Notes: generated by a model from the letters alone, not told the origin. 64,000 nucleotides of DNA from Hymenobacter psoromatis (GCF_020012125.1 NZ_JAIFAG010000001.1:1922001-1986000), one strand, 5' to 3'; counted from the first letter of the stretch, positions 1 to 8,580 are shown. A program made the numbers and translations.

Positions 1-858
1 CTCCGCCTCAAACAACGTGCGCCGGATGAGCTGGTTATACTGGTTGGCGTTGCGATTGGAGCGGCAAATGATGGTCGTGTTCTCGTGCCCGAAGTGCCGG
101 TAGGCCCAGCGCAGGCCATCCTCCAGCTTGTCGCCGCCCATCTTGAACATGTCTTTAAAGCCCTTGGTGTGCAGCTGGATGTTAGGCGTTTCCTCCCGCA
201 GCTCTTCGCGCAACTCGGTGGCATTGACCAGAATGCCCGAGGCTTCGGCCTGGCGCATCACCTGGCGCAATTCCACGCCCTCTACCCGCGCCCGGAAGCG
301 GTGGGCCAGCAGTTCGGGGTCGAGGGCCGGGCTCAGCAGCTGGCCCACCGGCGGCAGCTGCGCCGTATCGCCGATGAGCAGCAGCCGGTTGGTACTTTTT
401 TCAAACACAAAGCCCATTAAATCATCCAGTAAGCCGTTCTCGCCGAAGGCTTTCTCATCGGAAATCATGGATGCCTCGTCCACGATAAACAGGGTTTCCT
501 CCTGGCGGTTGGGCTGGCGCTGAAAGCTGAGGCGCTCGGCGGGCGCGCCGCTGGTCTGGCGGTATATTTTTTTGTGAATGGTGCTGGCCGGCACGCCCGC
601 GTAGGCGCTCATCACCTTGGCGGCGCGGCCGGTAGGGGCCATCAGGGCGTAGCGGCGCTGCATCCGGGCCAGCCACTGCACCAGGGCGCTCACCACGGTC
701 GTTTTGCCGGTGCCCGCGTAGCCGCGCAGCACAAACACCTTACGCCCCGGCAGCTGGTCGCGCAAAAACTCATCGAGCTGTGCGAACAAGGTCGCCTGGT
801 CCTCGGTCGGCTCAAAGGGGAAATAATCGCGGACGGAGGGAAAGCGGGTAGTAAGCAC
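1..858 (-). CDS. RecD/Dda-like superfamily I ATP-dependent helicase, C-terminal part missing (runs off window)
   Basis: Reading the minus strand from a GTG at 858 gives 286 codons still open at the window edge. A P-loop GYAGTGKTT lies near residue 50, a Walker B/DEXX box LFIVDEASM further on, and GDTAQLPPVG matches helicase motif III of the RecD/PIF1-like family (AAA_30 plus UvrD_C_2 in relatives). Family members unwind DNA 5'-3' in repair or recombination. The last residues visible, TTIICRSNRNANQYN, fit the start of the second RecA-like domain, so the missing part should carry motifs IV-VI. The frame is open upstream of GTG858 but crosses the stop of the small gene ending at 863, so translational coupling to that gene is likely. 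Family is confident; the exact start is not. Confidence 0.88.
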   Translation of the reverse strand, partial: MLTTRFPSVRDYFPFEPTEDQATLFAQLDEFLRDQLPGRKVFVLRGYAGTGKTTVVSALVQWLARMQRRYALMAPTGRAAKVMSAYAGVPASTIHKKIYRQTSGAPAERLSFQRQPNRQEETLFIVDEASMISDEKAFGENGLLDDLMGFVFEKSTNRLLLIGDTAQLPPVGQLLSPALDPELLAHRFRARVEGVELRQVMRQAEASGILVNATELREELREETPNIQLHTKGFKDMFKMGGDKLEDGLRWAYRHFGHENTTIICRSNRNANQYNQLIRRTLFEAE

Positions 859-862
859 GTAA

Positions 863-1105
863 TTATTTTCTTTTAAATCCGTCAGAAATGTGTACTGCAC
901 CAAACTTGATGCATACTCTTTCCAACTCTTTTTCGAACATCTCACTTTTATCGCCGGCATGGGCGATAATATATCCTATCAGCCCATCTAATTCGTCAAA
1001 GAAGATAAATAATTCCTGACTTGACATTCCTTCACCAGCTAACTGACGACCTTGATGCACTAACCGATGTACTGCGTGCAAAGCCCTTGCTTCGTTTATA
1101 ACCAT
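863..1105 (-). CDS. hypothetical 80-aa protein upstream of the helicase
   Basis: An 80-residue ATG-started frame in an AT-richer patch. The product is mixed-charge, with a central stretch FFDELDGLIGYIIAHAGDK and a Lys-rich end; no signal peptide or clear membrane segment. I do not recognise a family. Its TAA lies 4 nt before the GTG of the helicase on the same strand, which suggests a two-gene operon. Composition differs from the GC-rich neighbours, so either recent acquisition or a spurious frame is possible. Confidence 0.5.
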   Translation of the reverse strand: MVINEARALHAVHRLVHQGRQLAGEGMSSQELFIFFDELDGLIGYIIAHAGDKSEMFEKELERVCIKFGAVHISDGFKRK

Positions 1106-1212
1106 CAGTTAGATGCCCGACTTTAGAATTATTGCACTGCGAAACATGTGAGATGATTCGGCAAGCTTACGCATGAAGTTCTTCATTTTTAAAAAGCAGT
1201 TATTTCCCTCCA

Positions 1213-1647
1213 CTACCCTATCGGCTCGATAACCGCCATCGTGGCCGAGGCCTTAGCAATCAGCACGTCATCACACCACACCTCGGCCTCGCAAAAGTGC
1301 AGTCGCCGGCCGGCCTTCAGCACCCAGCCAATGGCTTTGATACGCTGGCCTACGCCGGGGTTCAAGTAGCTTACCTTCAAATCAGAAGTCACCACCCCTA
1401 CCCACTCCGGCACCAACGTAACGGCGGCAAAACCGGCGGCCAGGTCGGCCATGGTGGCCACCAGGCCGCCGTGGGCGAAGCCACGCTGCTGCTGATGCTG
1501 CTGGCCCAGGGCCAGCTCGGCTTCCACGCGGCCGGGCTCAATGCGGGTGAGGTCGGCCCCGATGAGGTGCATAAAGTGCTGGCGCTTTAGCTTTTCGCGG
1601 ATGCGGGCTTCGAGGTCGGCGGGGTTTTCGGGGGTAGCGGCGGGCAT
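1213..1647 (-). CDS. PaaI/YiiD-type hotdog-fold acyl-CoA thioesterase
   Basis: 144 aa, the usual length for a single hotdog domain. The segment GFAHGGLVATMADLAAG carries the HGG-x-D pattern of PaaI/4HBT thioesterases, in which the central helix starts after the HGG loop and the Asp helps activate water. Members hydrolyse aryl- or acyl-CoA thioesters in the cytoplasm as homotetramers; the substrate cannot be read from sequence. The gene stands alone, divergent from the Nudix gene at 1734 with an 86-bp gap. Confidence 0.85.
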   Translation of the reverse strand: MPAATPENPADLEARIREKLKRQHFMHLIGADLTRIEPGRVEAELALGQQHQQQRGFAHGGLVATMADLAAGFAAVTLVPEWVGVVTSDLKVSYLNPGVGQRIKAIGWVLKAGRRLHFCEAEVWCDDVLIAKASATMAVIEPIG

Positions 1648-1733
1648 AAGTTGGCCAAAGATACCGGCCGCGCCCGGCCGCTGTGCGCAAAATTTGCGTA
1701 GAAGCAGCCGGCTACCCGGCCAGCACTTGACTT

Positions 1734-2243
1734 ATGCCAGATTCTTGTTCTTCACCAAACAATTCATTATTAACTCCTTATGCCGGTAAAGTGCGGGTGC
1801 GGGTGGGCGGACTGCTGGTACGGGCGGGCGGCATTCTGCTGGCGGCCCACCGGGGCCTGCTGCCGGGTAGCGCGCCGTTTTGGTCGCCGCCGGGCGGGGG
1901 CTGGGCCTTCGGCGAAGGCTTAAAAGAGGCATTGCGGCGCGAGTTTCAAGAGGAAACCGGCCTGGCCGTGCGGGTGGGCCGGCAGCTGCACCTGCACGAG
2001 TTTCGGCGCGACCAGCTTCAGGCGCTGGAGATTTTCTTCGAAGTAACGGCCGAGGACCCTACCGCTACCCCCTGCCTGGGCCACGACCCTGAGCATGCCC
2101 CCGACCAGCAGCTACTCACCGAGCTGGCCTGGCTTACGCCGCGCCAGCTGCTGGCCCTACCCCTCGCCCAAGTGCACCCCGTGTTGCGCGGTCTGCTCAG
2201 CACCGACGATGTTTTCGTTCCTCAGGTCATTTTGGATTCTTAG
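1734..2243 (+). CDS. Nudix hydrolase
   Basis: 169 aa. The Nudix box is complete: GWAFGEGLKEALRREFQEET followed by GL, matching G-x5-E-x7-REUxEExGU, preceded by PPGGG. Such enzymes cleave nucleoside diphosphates linked to another moiety using Mg2+ held by the box glutamates; the substrate is unknown here. The ~20 N-terminal residues before VRVGGLLVRAGG are Ser/Asn rich and probably a flexible leader. ATG1734 is the first in-frame start after the divergent thioesterase. Confidence 0.88.
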   Translation: MPDSCSSPNNSLLTPYAGKVRVRVGGLLVRAGGILLAAHRGLLPGSAPFWSPPGGGWAFGEGLKEALRREFQEETGLAVRVGRQLHLHEFRRDQLQALEIFFEVTAEDPTATPCLGHDPEHAPDQQLLTELAWLTPRQLLALPLAQVHPVLRGLLSTDDVFVPQVILDS

Positions 2244-2400
2244 GCTCTTACTGAGCGCTTGGTTGCTGGCACCTAGCTTGTGGTTGGTGGGTAAGGAATA
2301 ATTATGCAACCTTTGGGCGGCGAATACAAGTTGCTAACTCTAAAACCAGGAGCCAGGGACTTATAAGAACCAAGACCCAGGAACCTAAAAACCAGAAAGC
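2244..2400. repeat. degenerate heptanucleotide-period repeats
   Basis: The gap between the Nudix gene and the DUF3822 gene holds two blocks of short degenerate repeats with a period near 7 nt: GGTTGCTGG/GTGGTTGG-like words around 2258-2292 and, in the opposite sense, AACCAGG/AACCAGA-like words around 2343-2398. The same vocabulary recurs inside mnmE (21342-21461). They resemble the short tandemly repeated repetitive sequences known in cyanobacteria in style, not in sequence. Confidence 0.55.
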
Positions 2401-3249
2401 TTGACAACTCCTGTGCGCCTGCGCGACGACACCTTTGCGCCCACCAACCCGATAGCTTACCACCTATATGCCCTGGCTGGCCCCCGCCGCCTGCGCGTAG
2501 CCGCCTTGGAGGTAGCGCGCCAGAAAATTGTGGCCTTCGACGACCTGCCGCTACCCGCTGCCGACCCGCTGGCCGCCCTGGCCGGGCACGAGCTGCTGGG
2601 CCAGTCCGGCTGGGCGCGGCTGCGGCTGGCTCTGACCGGCGGGGCCAGTACCCTGCTGCCGGCCCCCCTCTACCGGCCCGGTGATGAGGCCGCCTACCTA
2701 AGCCTGCACCACGAGTTGACTTCTACCGAGGATGCTTTGGCCTACGCCCTACCCCTACCTACGCCGGCTACCGACCTGGTGAGCGTTTTCGCCGTGCCCC
2801 GCGCCACGGCTGAATGGCTGAATACCGTGCACGGCCCCAGCGCCCGCCTGCTACCCCAGGCCAGCGCCCTGCTGGCTGGCTTGCTGCACCAGCGCGGCCC
2901 TGGTCCCGGTCCGCGCCAGCTGTACCTGAGCCTGGCCGACCACGAGCTGAGCGTGGTGGTGCTGGGCCCGCAGCTTGAATTCAGCAATACCTATGCCGTG
3001 CATACGGCCGAGGATGTAGCGTACTATACTATCCTGGTGATGCAGGAGCTGGGCCTTAATCCAGACCAGGACATGGTCACTATTTGGGGAGAGTTGACCG
3101 GCGAATCGGCGACGTTTAGCCTACTTGCTACCTACGTGCGGCACTTGCGTTTCGGCATGCGCCCGGCGGGTGTACAGTATTTCTACTATCTGAATGATAT
3201 CGCGGATTGCCGGCATTTTGACTTGTTTAGTCTGGCTTTTGCAGCATAA
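2401..3249 (+). CDS. DUF3822 family protein
   Basis: 282 aa from a TTG; a TAA 12-15 nt upstream in frame limits the start to TTG2401 or GTG2413. The length, the DTFAPT... opening and the position directly before coaD match DUF3822, a Bacteroidota family usually found beside coaD (often with the rRNA methyltransferase gene rsmD). The function is not established. A soluble cytoplasmic protein is expected: no signal peptide or membrane segment. The 39-bp gap to coaD suggests co-transcription. Here rsmD is absent between the two. Confidence 0.75.
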   Translation: MTTPVRLRDDTFAPTNPIAYHLYALAGPRRLRVAALEVARQKIVAFDDLPLPAADPLAALAGHELLGQSGWARLRLALTGGASTLLPAPLYRPGDEAAYLSLHHELTSTEDALAYALPLPTPATDLVSVFAVPRATAEWLNTVHGPSARLLPQASALLAGLLHQRGPGPGPRQLYLSLADHELSVVVLGPQLEFSNTYAVHTAEDVAYYTILVMQELGLNPDQDMVTIWGELTGESATFSLLATYVRHLRFGMRPAGVQYFYYLNDIADCRHFDLFSLAFAA

Positions 3250-3288
3250 CCTACCCTTCCTGCGCCCGCCGCGCGGGGCCGCTTCCGC

Positions 3289-3753
3289 ATGAAAAAAATC
3301 GCGTTGTTTCCCGGTTCGTTCGACCCCTTTACCAACGGGCACCTCGACCTCGTGCGGCGCGGCGTGGAGTTGTTCGATGAACTGATTATTGCCATCGGTA
3401 CCAATAGCAGTAAGCAGCGCTACCTACCCCTGGACTGGATGCTGGCCCAGCTCGAAACCTTATTTCAGGACGAGCCGCGGGTAGTAGTGCGCCCTTACCA
3501 GGGCCTCACCGCCGAGTTTGCCCGCCAGACTGGCGCCCGCTACCTACTGCGCGGCCTACGCAATACCCTTGATTTTGAGTACGAAAGCGCCATTGGCCAG
3601 GCCAACCGCCAACTCAACCACGAACTGGAAACGGTGCTACTCGTGACTTCGCCCACGCTGGCGGCTATCAGCAGCACCATCGTTCGCGACGTGCACCGCT
3701 TCGGGGGCGATGCGTCGCTTTTCGTGCCTTTCGCCCTACCCCCGGTTATGTAA
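3289..3753 (+). CDS. coaD: pantetheine-phosphate adenylyltransferase (CoaD)
   Basis: 154 aa, typical for CoaD. It opens with KIALFPGSFDPFTNGHLDL, containing the TxGH nucleotidyl-transferase signature (TNGH), and ends with ISSTIVRDV, the variant of the ISS-x-x-R ATP-binding motif. It adenylates 4'-phosphopantetheine to dephospho-CoA, the penultimate step of coenzyme A synthesis. It follows DUF3822 at 39 bp and is followed by a long perfect palindrome that probably ends transcription. Confidence 0.96.
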   Translation: MKKIALFPGSFDPFTNGHLDLVRRGVELFDELIIAIGTNSSKQRYLPLDWMLAQLETLFQDEPRVVVRPYQGLTAEFARQTGARYLLRGLRNTLDFEYESAIGQANRQLNHELETVLLVTSPTLAAISSTIVRDVHRFGGDASLFVPFALPPVM

Positions 3754-3778
3754 GCTGATAGCTAGTGACTGATAGTTT
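3751..3778. repeat. heptad-period repeat fragment
   Basis: CTGATAG-like heptamers (GCTGATA GCTAGTG ACTGATA) directly after the coaD stop codon; same style as the block before the DtxR gene at 13119-13144. Confidence 0.4.
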
Positions 3779-3782
3779 TTCG

Positions 3783-3858
3783 CCACCTGCTTTACTTCTT
3801 CGAAAAGAGCCGCCTCCCACGTGGGAGGCGGCTCTTTTCGAAGAAGTAAAGCAGGTGG
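3783..3858. terminator. perfect 76-bp palindrome, bidirectional terminator-like
   Basis: Every base from 3783 to 3820 pairs with 3858 to 3821; the centre is CCCACGTGGG with no unpaired loop. It sits between convergent coaD (+) and the DUF4199 gene (-). The central part AAAAGAGCCGCCTCCC/GGGAGGCGGCTCTTTT is a normal bidirectional terminator, but the stem continues for another 20 bp on each side, far longer than termination needs. Confidence 0.85.
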
Positions 3859-3897
3859 TTAAATCTGGCTTTTCAAAAATCTAATGGCTAAGTACTA

Positions 3898-4395
3898 CTA
3901 AGGGGTCATTTTCAGGGGGTCAATCGGCTCAGCTTTGTAGTACTGCATCGCAATGAGCGAGGTGATAACACCCGTCATGGCACCCATTAGCACGATAGCC
4001 AGGGCGGCAATCAGCACCGATAGGTCCACATTAAATAGATTATGTACCTGCGTCAGGTTCACTGTTTTAGGAAAAATCCAGTCGATGGCGATAAAAAACA
4101 GAGCCAGAATGACCGAGGCCACCAGCGCCGTAATAATGCCCGTGCCGTAGCCGCCCAAGTAAGCCAACTGGCCGTTGCGCACTTTGCTAAGGTGGCGAAT
4201 GGCCAGTACCGAGCCCGTGACCAGGATAAGCACATCGAGGCTGCCGGCTTCGATACGGGCAAAAAAGCCCGTCAGCACGGCAAGCAGGGTGTAAACGCAG
4301 AGTACAGTCGCCGTTATTAGGCCAAAACGGACGCCGTTTTGCTCGGGGGTAGGTTGCGTGGTGCTTTGAGAAATAGGGGTCGGGCGGGCAGCCAT
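3898..4395 (-). CDS. DUF4199 domain-containing membrane protein
   Basis: 165 aa from ATG4395, after which the protein begins with a Thr/Pro/Gln-rich soluble stretch and then four hydrophobic segments (FGLITATVLCVYTLLAVL, LDVLILVTGSVLAI, IITALVASVILALFFIAI, VLIAALAIVLMGAMTGV). This layout and the KAEPIDPLKM-like tail match DUF4199, a Bacteroidota inner-membrane family of unknown function. A longer frame runs upstream to 4860 but overlaps the divergent ABC-F gene and has no protein-like character, so I reject that start. Confidence 0.82.
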   Translation of the reverse strand: MAARPTPISQSTTQPTPEQNGVRFGLITATVLCVYTLLAVLTGFFARIEAGSLDVLILVTGSVLAIRHLSKVRNGQLAYLGGYGTGIITALVASVILALFFIAIDWIFPKTVNLTQVHNLFNVDLSVLIAALAIVLMGAMTGVITSLIAMQYYKAEPIDPLKMTP

Positions 4396-4553
4396 AAACG
4401 AAAAAGTACTGAAGTGGAGGAGCGGCAACACAGCCAGCATGGTGGCCTGGGTGGCTATACTGGTTTTTGCGGCCCGATGTTGTGCATAGCAAGCTGCCAG
4501 GGCACAAATAGCGAATCGCTCGCGTTGAAGAAGAGCAACGCGGAGCGGTAGCG

Positions 4554-4561
4554 TATTTTTG
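4554..4561 (+). promoter_or_regulatory. -7 promoter box TATTTTTG of the ABC-F gene
   Basis: Matches TAnnTTTG of the primary Bacteroidota sigma factor, 32 nt before ATG4594. No convincing -33 TTTG at the usual spacing. Confidence 0.55.
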
Positions 4562-4593
4562 CGTAGTTTTTTTGGTTTTTTATTCTGGATTAA

Positions 4594-6216
4594 ATGATTT
4601 CCACGACCAACGTGAGCTTGCGCTACGGCAAGCGGGTGCTGTTTGAAGACGTAACAGTGAAGTTTTTGCCCGGCAACTGCTATGGCCTGATTGGGGCCAA
4701 CGGTGCCGGCAAGTCGACTTTTCTCAAGATTTTGTCCGGTGAGCTGGAGCCTAACACCGGCTCGGTGGAGCTGCCCGCCGGCCAACGCCTGGCCGTACTC
4801 AAGCAGAACCAGTTTGCCTACGACGACCAGCAGGTGCTTCAAACCGTGATTCAGGGCCACCAGCGGCTGTGGGCGGTGATGAGCGAAAAGGATGCGCTTT
4901 ATGCCAAGGCCGACTTTTCAGACGCCGACGGCGAGCGCGCGGCCATTCTGGAAGGCGAATTTGCCGACCTGGAAGGCTGGAACGCCGACTACGAGGCCGC
5001 CGAGCTGCTCAGTGGCCTGGGCATCACCGAAGACAAGCATTACTCGGTGATGTCGGACCTCGGGGCCTCGGAAAAAGTGCGCGTGCTGCTCGCGCAGGCC
5101 CTGTTCGGCAATCCCGACGTGCTACTGCTCGATGAGCCGACCAACAACCTCGACGCGGAGAGCGTGCTCTGGCTCGAAAACTTCCTGGACGGCTTTCAGA
5201 ACACGGTTATCGTGGTGAGCCACGACCGCCACTTCCTCGACGCGGTGTGCAACTACATGGCCGATTTGGATTTCTCGAAAATCACGATGTACCCCGGCAA
5301 CTACGGCTTCTGGTACGAGAGCAGCCAGCTGGCCCTGCGCCAGCGCCAGGACGTGAATAAGAAAACCGAGGACAAGCGCAAAGAATTGGAAGAATTCGTG
5401 CGCCGCTTCTCGGCCAATGCCTCCAAATCGAAGCAGGCCACCAGCCGCCAGAAGCTGCTGCAAAAGCTGACACTGGAGGAAATCAAGCCTTCGTCGCGCC
5501 GCTACCCCTACATCGCCTTCAAGCCCGAGCGCGAAGCCGGCAACCAGCTGCTGAGCGTGGAGGGGATAAGCAAAAAGGTGGATGGGCAATCGGTGCTCAA
5601 AAACGTGTCGTTTACGCTCGCTAAGGGGGATAAAATCGCCATTGTGGGCCGCGACGACCGGGCTGCTTCGCTGCTGTTTGATATTTTATTCAAGGAAGCA
5701 ACGGCCGACAAGGGCAAGGCCGACTGGGGTACGACCATCACGCCCAGCTACTTCCCGAAGGAAAACAGCAGCTTCTTTCAGGCCGGTGATATGAACCTAG
5801 TGGACTGGCTGCGCCAGTACTCGACCGATAAGGACGAGAGCTTCGTGCGCGGCTGGCTGGGCCGGATGCTGTTCTCGGGCGAGGAGTCGCAGAAGAAGCC
5901 CAACGTGCTGAGCGGGGGCGAAAAAGTGCGCTGCATGCTGAGCAAGATGATGCTCGAAAGCGGCAACGTATTGGTGCTCGACGACCCCACGAACCATTTG
6001 GATTTGGAAAGCATTCAAGCCCTGAACAACGGGCTCAGAGACTTCACCGGCTCGCTTATCTTCGCCTCGCACGATTTGCAGTTTATTGAGACGGTAGCCA
6101 ACCGCATTATCGAGCTCACGCCCGAGGGTATCATCGACCGCCGCATGAATTATGAGGAGTACCTGGCCGATGACACGCTGAAGGCACAGCGCCAGAAAAT
6201 GTATCAGTTGGCGTAG
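4594..6216 (+). CDS. ABC-F family ATPase, YbiT-type
   Basis: 540 aa with two ABC domains and no membrane segments, as in ABC-F proteins that act on ribosomes. Domain 1 has Walker A GANGAGKST at residues 34-42, a degenerate signature (LGASEKVR, near 155) and Walker B LLLDEPTNNLD (near 180). Domain 2 keeps the signature LSGGEKVR (near 440) and LVLDDPTNHLD, but its Walker A position reads VGRDDRAASLL, lacking the P-loop lysine. The degenerate first signature also occurs in the YbiT branch. The linker between domains (residues ~240-320) is highly charged, as in the ABC-F linker that reaches the tRNA site. Role inferred: translation factor or ribosome-state regulator, probably not a drug pump. Confidence 0.88.
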   Translation: MISTTNVSLRYGKRVLFEDVTVKFLPGNCYGLIGANGAGKSTFLKILSGELEPNTGSVELPAGQRLAVLKQNQFAYDDQQVLQTVIQGHQRLWAVMSEKDALYAKADFSDADGERAAILEGEFADLEGWNADYEAAELLSGLGITEDKHYSVMSDLGASEKVRVLLAQALFGNPDVLLLDEPTNNLDAESVLWLENFLDGFQNTVIVVSHDRHFLDAVCNYMADLDFSKITMYPGNYGFWYESSQLALRQRQDVNKKTEDKRKELEEFVRRFSANASKSKQATSRQKLLQKLTLEEIKPSSRRYPYIAFKPEREAGNQLLSVEGISKKVDGQSVLKNVSFTLAKGDKIAIVGRDDRAASLLFDILFKEATADKGKADWGTTITPSYFPKENSSFFQAGDMNLVDWLRQYSTDKDESFVRGWLGRMLFSGEESQKKPNVLSGGEKVRCMLSKMMLESGNVLVLDDPTNHLDLESIQALNNGLRDFTGSLIFASHDLQFIETVANRIIELTPEGIIDRRMNYEEYLADDTLKAQRQKMYQLA

Positions 6217-6314
6217 CGTTCTAAACAAAAAAATTGAGAATTGTCCGTGTGTTGCGCAGTCGCGATTTTTAATTTCTCTCTGAAGTTGCTAATTTTTGAT
6301 TTTCAATTCTTCTC

Positions 6315-7139
6315 ATGAAACGTCTGCTTTTGCCGCTACTGCTAAGTGCTACCGCGCTGCTAGGCCCTGGCCGCGCCCTAGCCCAGCAAAAACCCGCGCT
6401 GAATACGGCTCCGCCCGGCACTACCCCGCCGCCGGTTCGGTCCGCGCAGCGGGCCCCGGCCGCCGACACGGCCAACGTCGCGCCTACTATTCCGGTCTAC
6501 ACGCCGGCCCCGGTGGGCCAGCAAGCACCGGCGACCCCTACCCCGGCGGCACTGCCCCAGCCCAGCCAGGGTAGCCCCTCGGGTCTGGAGCTACCCGGCC
6601 GTGAGCAAACTCGCAAGGCCGCGCAGCAGCATGCCGACCAGTACACCAAGCTTTTCGTGTACTCTGGCATTGGCCTGGGCTACAGCTCTTTCTACGGATA
6701 CAGCAACTTTAACTTTAATATTTCGCCAGCGTTGGGCTATCGCATCAACGACCGGCTGTCGGTGGGGCCGGGCATTACCTACACCTATAACTACTACGGG
6801 CAGGATAATGGCTCCTACGGCGGCCCCAGCAGTAGCATCAGCACCAGCAGCTACGGGTTCAAGGTATTTGGGCAGTTGATGGTAATTAATAATTTCTTTA
6901 TTCACGCCGAATACGAATCTACCAACGCTCAATTTGTGCTCGTAGACCAGAACAACGTGTATACGGGTACCGTGCGCCGCACCGTGCAAACGCCGCTGGC
7001 GGGCGTAGGCTACCGCTCACAAATCAGCCGCCGCGCCGCCGCCGACATCGTGTTGCTGTATAATTTTAAGGATAATTACAATAGCATTTATCCCAACCCG
7101 GTAATTCGGTTTAATTTCCTGTTTAATATCGGCCATTAA
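6315..7139 (+). CDS. outer-membrane beta-barrel protein, secreted
   Basis: 274 aa. A signal peptide (MKRLLLPLLLSATALL... ending at an AQQ cleavage region near residue 24) is followed by a Pro/Ala/Thr-rich low-complexity stretch to about residue 95, then a C-terminal region of alternating aromatic beta strands (FVYSGIGLGYSSFYGYSNF, LSVGPGITYTYNYYG) ending in FNFLFNIGH. The aromatic C-terminal strand is typical of barrels folded by BamA. Probably an 8-10 stranded outer-membrane barrel of unknown role. The 5' leader (6217-6314) is AT-rich. Confidence 0.75.
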   Translation: MKRLLLPLLLSATALLGPGRALAQQKPALNTAPPGTTPPPVRSAQRAPAADTANVAPTIPVYTPAPVGQQAPATPTPAALPQPSQGSPSGLELPGREQTRKAAQQHADQYTKLFVYSGIGLGYSSFYGYSNFNFNISPALGYRINDRLSVGPGITYTYNYYGQDNGSYGGPSSSISTSSYGFKVFGQLMVINNFFIHAEYESTNAQFVLVDQNNVYTGTVRRTVQTPLAGVGYRSQISRRAAADIVLLYNFKDNYNSIYPNPVIRFNFLFNIGH

Positions 7140-7152
7140 TAGGTTACAACCC

Positions 7153-7197
7153 CACTAAAAAGCCCCTCGCCGTTTCAACGGGAGGGGCTTTTTAGTG
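7153..7197. terminator. bidirectional terminator
   Basis: A perfect 16-bp stem, CACTAAAAAGCCCCTC paired with its complement, ends in A/T runs on both sides. It serves the beta-barrel gene (+) and the convergent small membrane gene (-). Confidence 0.9.
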
Positions 7198-7224
7198 CTT
7201 ACTTAGTAAGTTACCAGAGAGAAG

Positions 7225-7395
7225 CTACACCGGGTTGCGGCCGCTGATAACCCGTAGCAGGATGGCAATAATGGCAATTACCAGCAGAATATGTATCAGG
7301 CTATTGCCCGCGATGCCCGCGCCCAAAACGCCGAAGAAACCCAGCGCCCAAATGATGATGAGAATAACGGCGATGATGTACAGCAGATTACCCAT
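7225..7395 (-). CDS. lmo0937-family small membrane protein
   Basis: 56 aa from ATG7395: MGNLLYIIAVILIIIWALGF starts a first hydrophobic helix, and HILLVIAIIAILLRVISGR forms the second, closing with a basic tail. This two-helix pattern with the GNLLYIIAVIL start and RVI-x-GR end is the lmo0937/DUF5670 family, small inner-membrane proteins often linked to stress. An upstream in-frame ATG would add 13 residues unlike the family, so I chose the shorter form. Confidence 0.85.
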   Translation of the reverse strand: MGNLLYIIAVILIIIWALGFFGVLGAGIAGNSLIHILLVIAIIAILLRVISGRNPV

Positions 7396-7532
7396 GAGTG
7401 ACAGAGAAAGAAGAGAGGTGGGAGGTTGAAACAAACCTTTCCGGCTTGCTAGGGCTTTGTACGGGGCGGGCGGGAAAAAGATGAACGAGCGTTAAAAGAA
7501 TTCGCGCTAGGGCAATTACTTGCTGGCTTGGG

Positions 7533-7540
7533 TAGCTTTG
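7533..7540 (+). promoter_or_regulatory. -7 box TAGCTTTG upstream of the 3-hydroxyacyl-CoA dehydrogenase
   Basis: Exact TAnnTTTG match, 59 nt before ATG7600. The context GGGTAGCTTT recurs upstream of gltA near 21812. Confidence 0.5.
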
Positions 7541-7599
7541 CGGGGCGCTGGCGGCCCGCCGGCCCGCGATTCTCTTACCCCCTCTTTTTCTCCCACCCT

Positions 7600-8487
7600 A
7601 TGCACGTTGCCGTTATCGGCTCGGGTACGATGGGCAATGGTATTGCCCACGTTTTTGCCCAGCACGGCTTTGCCGTTTCGCTCATCGATGTCAACCAGCC
7701 AGCCCTTGACCGAGGCTTGGCCACCATTACCAAAAACCTGGACCGGCAGGTAGCCAAGGCTACCCTCAGTGCCGACGACAAGGCCGCCACCCTGGGCCGC
7801 CTGTGCACCCACGTGAGCCTGGCCGAGGGCGTAGCCGAAGCTGAGCTGGTGGTAGAAGCCGCCACCGAAAATGTGGACCTCAAGCTCCAGATTTTTCGCG
7901 AGTTGGATAAGTACGCGCCGGCCGGAGCCATCCTGGCTAGCAACACGTCGTCCATCTCTATTACCAAAATCGCGGCCGTAACCCAGCGCCCGGCCCAGGT
8001 TATCGGGATGCACTTTATGAACCCCGTGCCGGTAATGAAGCTGGTAGAAGTTATTCGCGGCTACGCTACCTCCGACGACGTGACGCGGCGCGTGATGGAG
8101 TTGGCGCGCCAGCTCGGCAAAACCCCCACGGAGGTCAACGACTACCCTGGCTTTGTGGCCAACCGCATTCTGATGCCCATGATTAACGAGGCCATTATCA
8201 GCCTGTTTGAGGGGGTAGCGGGCGTGGTGGAGATTGATACCGTGATGAAGCTCGGCATGGCCCACCCGATGGGACCCTTGCAACTCGCCGATTTTATTGG
8301 CCTTGACGTGTGCCTGGCCATCCTGCGGGTGCTGCACGAGGGCCTCGGCAACCCCAAATATGCGCCTTGCCCGCTGCTGGTGAATATGGTCATGGCCGGC
8401 CGTTTGGGCCTGAAGTCGGGCGAAGGCTTTTACCAGTACACGCCCGGCTCAAAAGACCTAGTAGTGGCCCGCCACTTTCAGCACTAA
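7600..8487 (+). CDS. 3-hydroxybutyryl-CoA (3-hydroxyacyl-CoA) dehydrogenase
   Basis: 295 aa from ATG7600, where the protein starts directly with the Rossmann motif HVAVIGSGTMGNGIAHVF. The conserved SNTSSISIT and GMHFMNPVPVMKLVEV segments (catalytic His in HFMNP, Glu further on) identify the HAD family; NRILMPMINEA and GPLQLADFIGLD are the dimerisation/C-terminal domain. It oxidises (S)-3-hydroxyacyl-CoA with NAD+. An upstream in-frame ATG at 7528 adds 24 residues unlike the family and is rejected. Length and single-domain form match the FadB2/Hbd type rather than the multifunctional FadB. Confidence 0.93.
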   Translation: MHVAVIGSGTMGNGIAHVFAQHGFAVSLIDVNQPALDRGLATITKNLDRQVAKATLSADDKAATLGRLCTHVSLAEGVAEAELVVEAATENVDLKLQIFRELDKYAPAGAILASNTSSISITKIAAVTQRPAQVIGMHFMNPVPVMKLVEVIRGYATSDDVTRRVMELARQLGKTPTEVNDYPGFVANRILMPMINEAIISLFEGVAGVVEIDTVMKLGMAHPMGPLQLADFIGLDVCLAILRVLHEGLGNPKYAPCPLLVNMVMAGRLGLKSGEGFYQYTPGSKDLVVARHFQH

Positions 8488-8580
8488 GCCGCCGCTGACG
8501 CGGGGCGTAAAACCTGAACGCTACCCCCTCGATTATCGTTAAGGAAAATGTGCTGACGTTGAAATCAGCGTACTCAATTT

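Noticed and set aside
4396..4860. N-terminal extension of the DUF4199 gene
   Set aside because: Would overlap the divergent ABC-F gene; family start is ATG4395.
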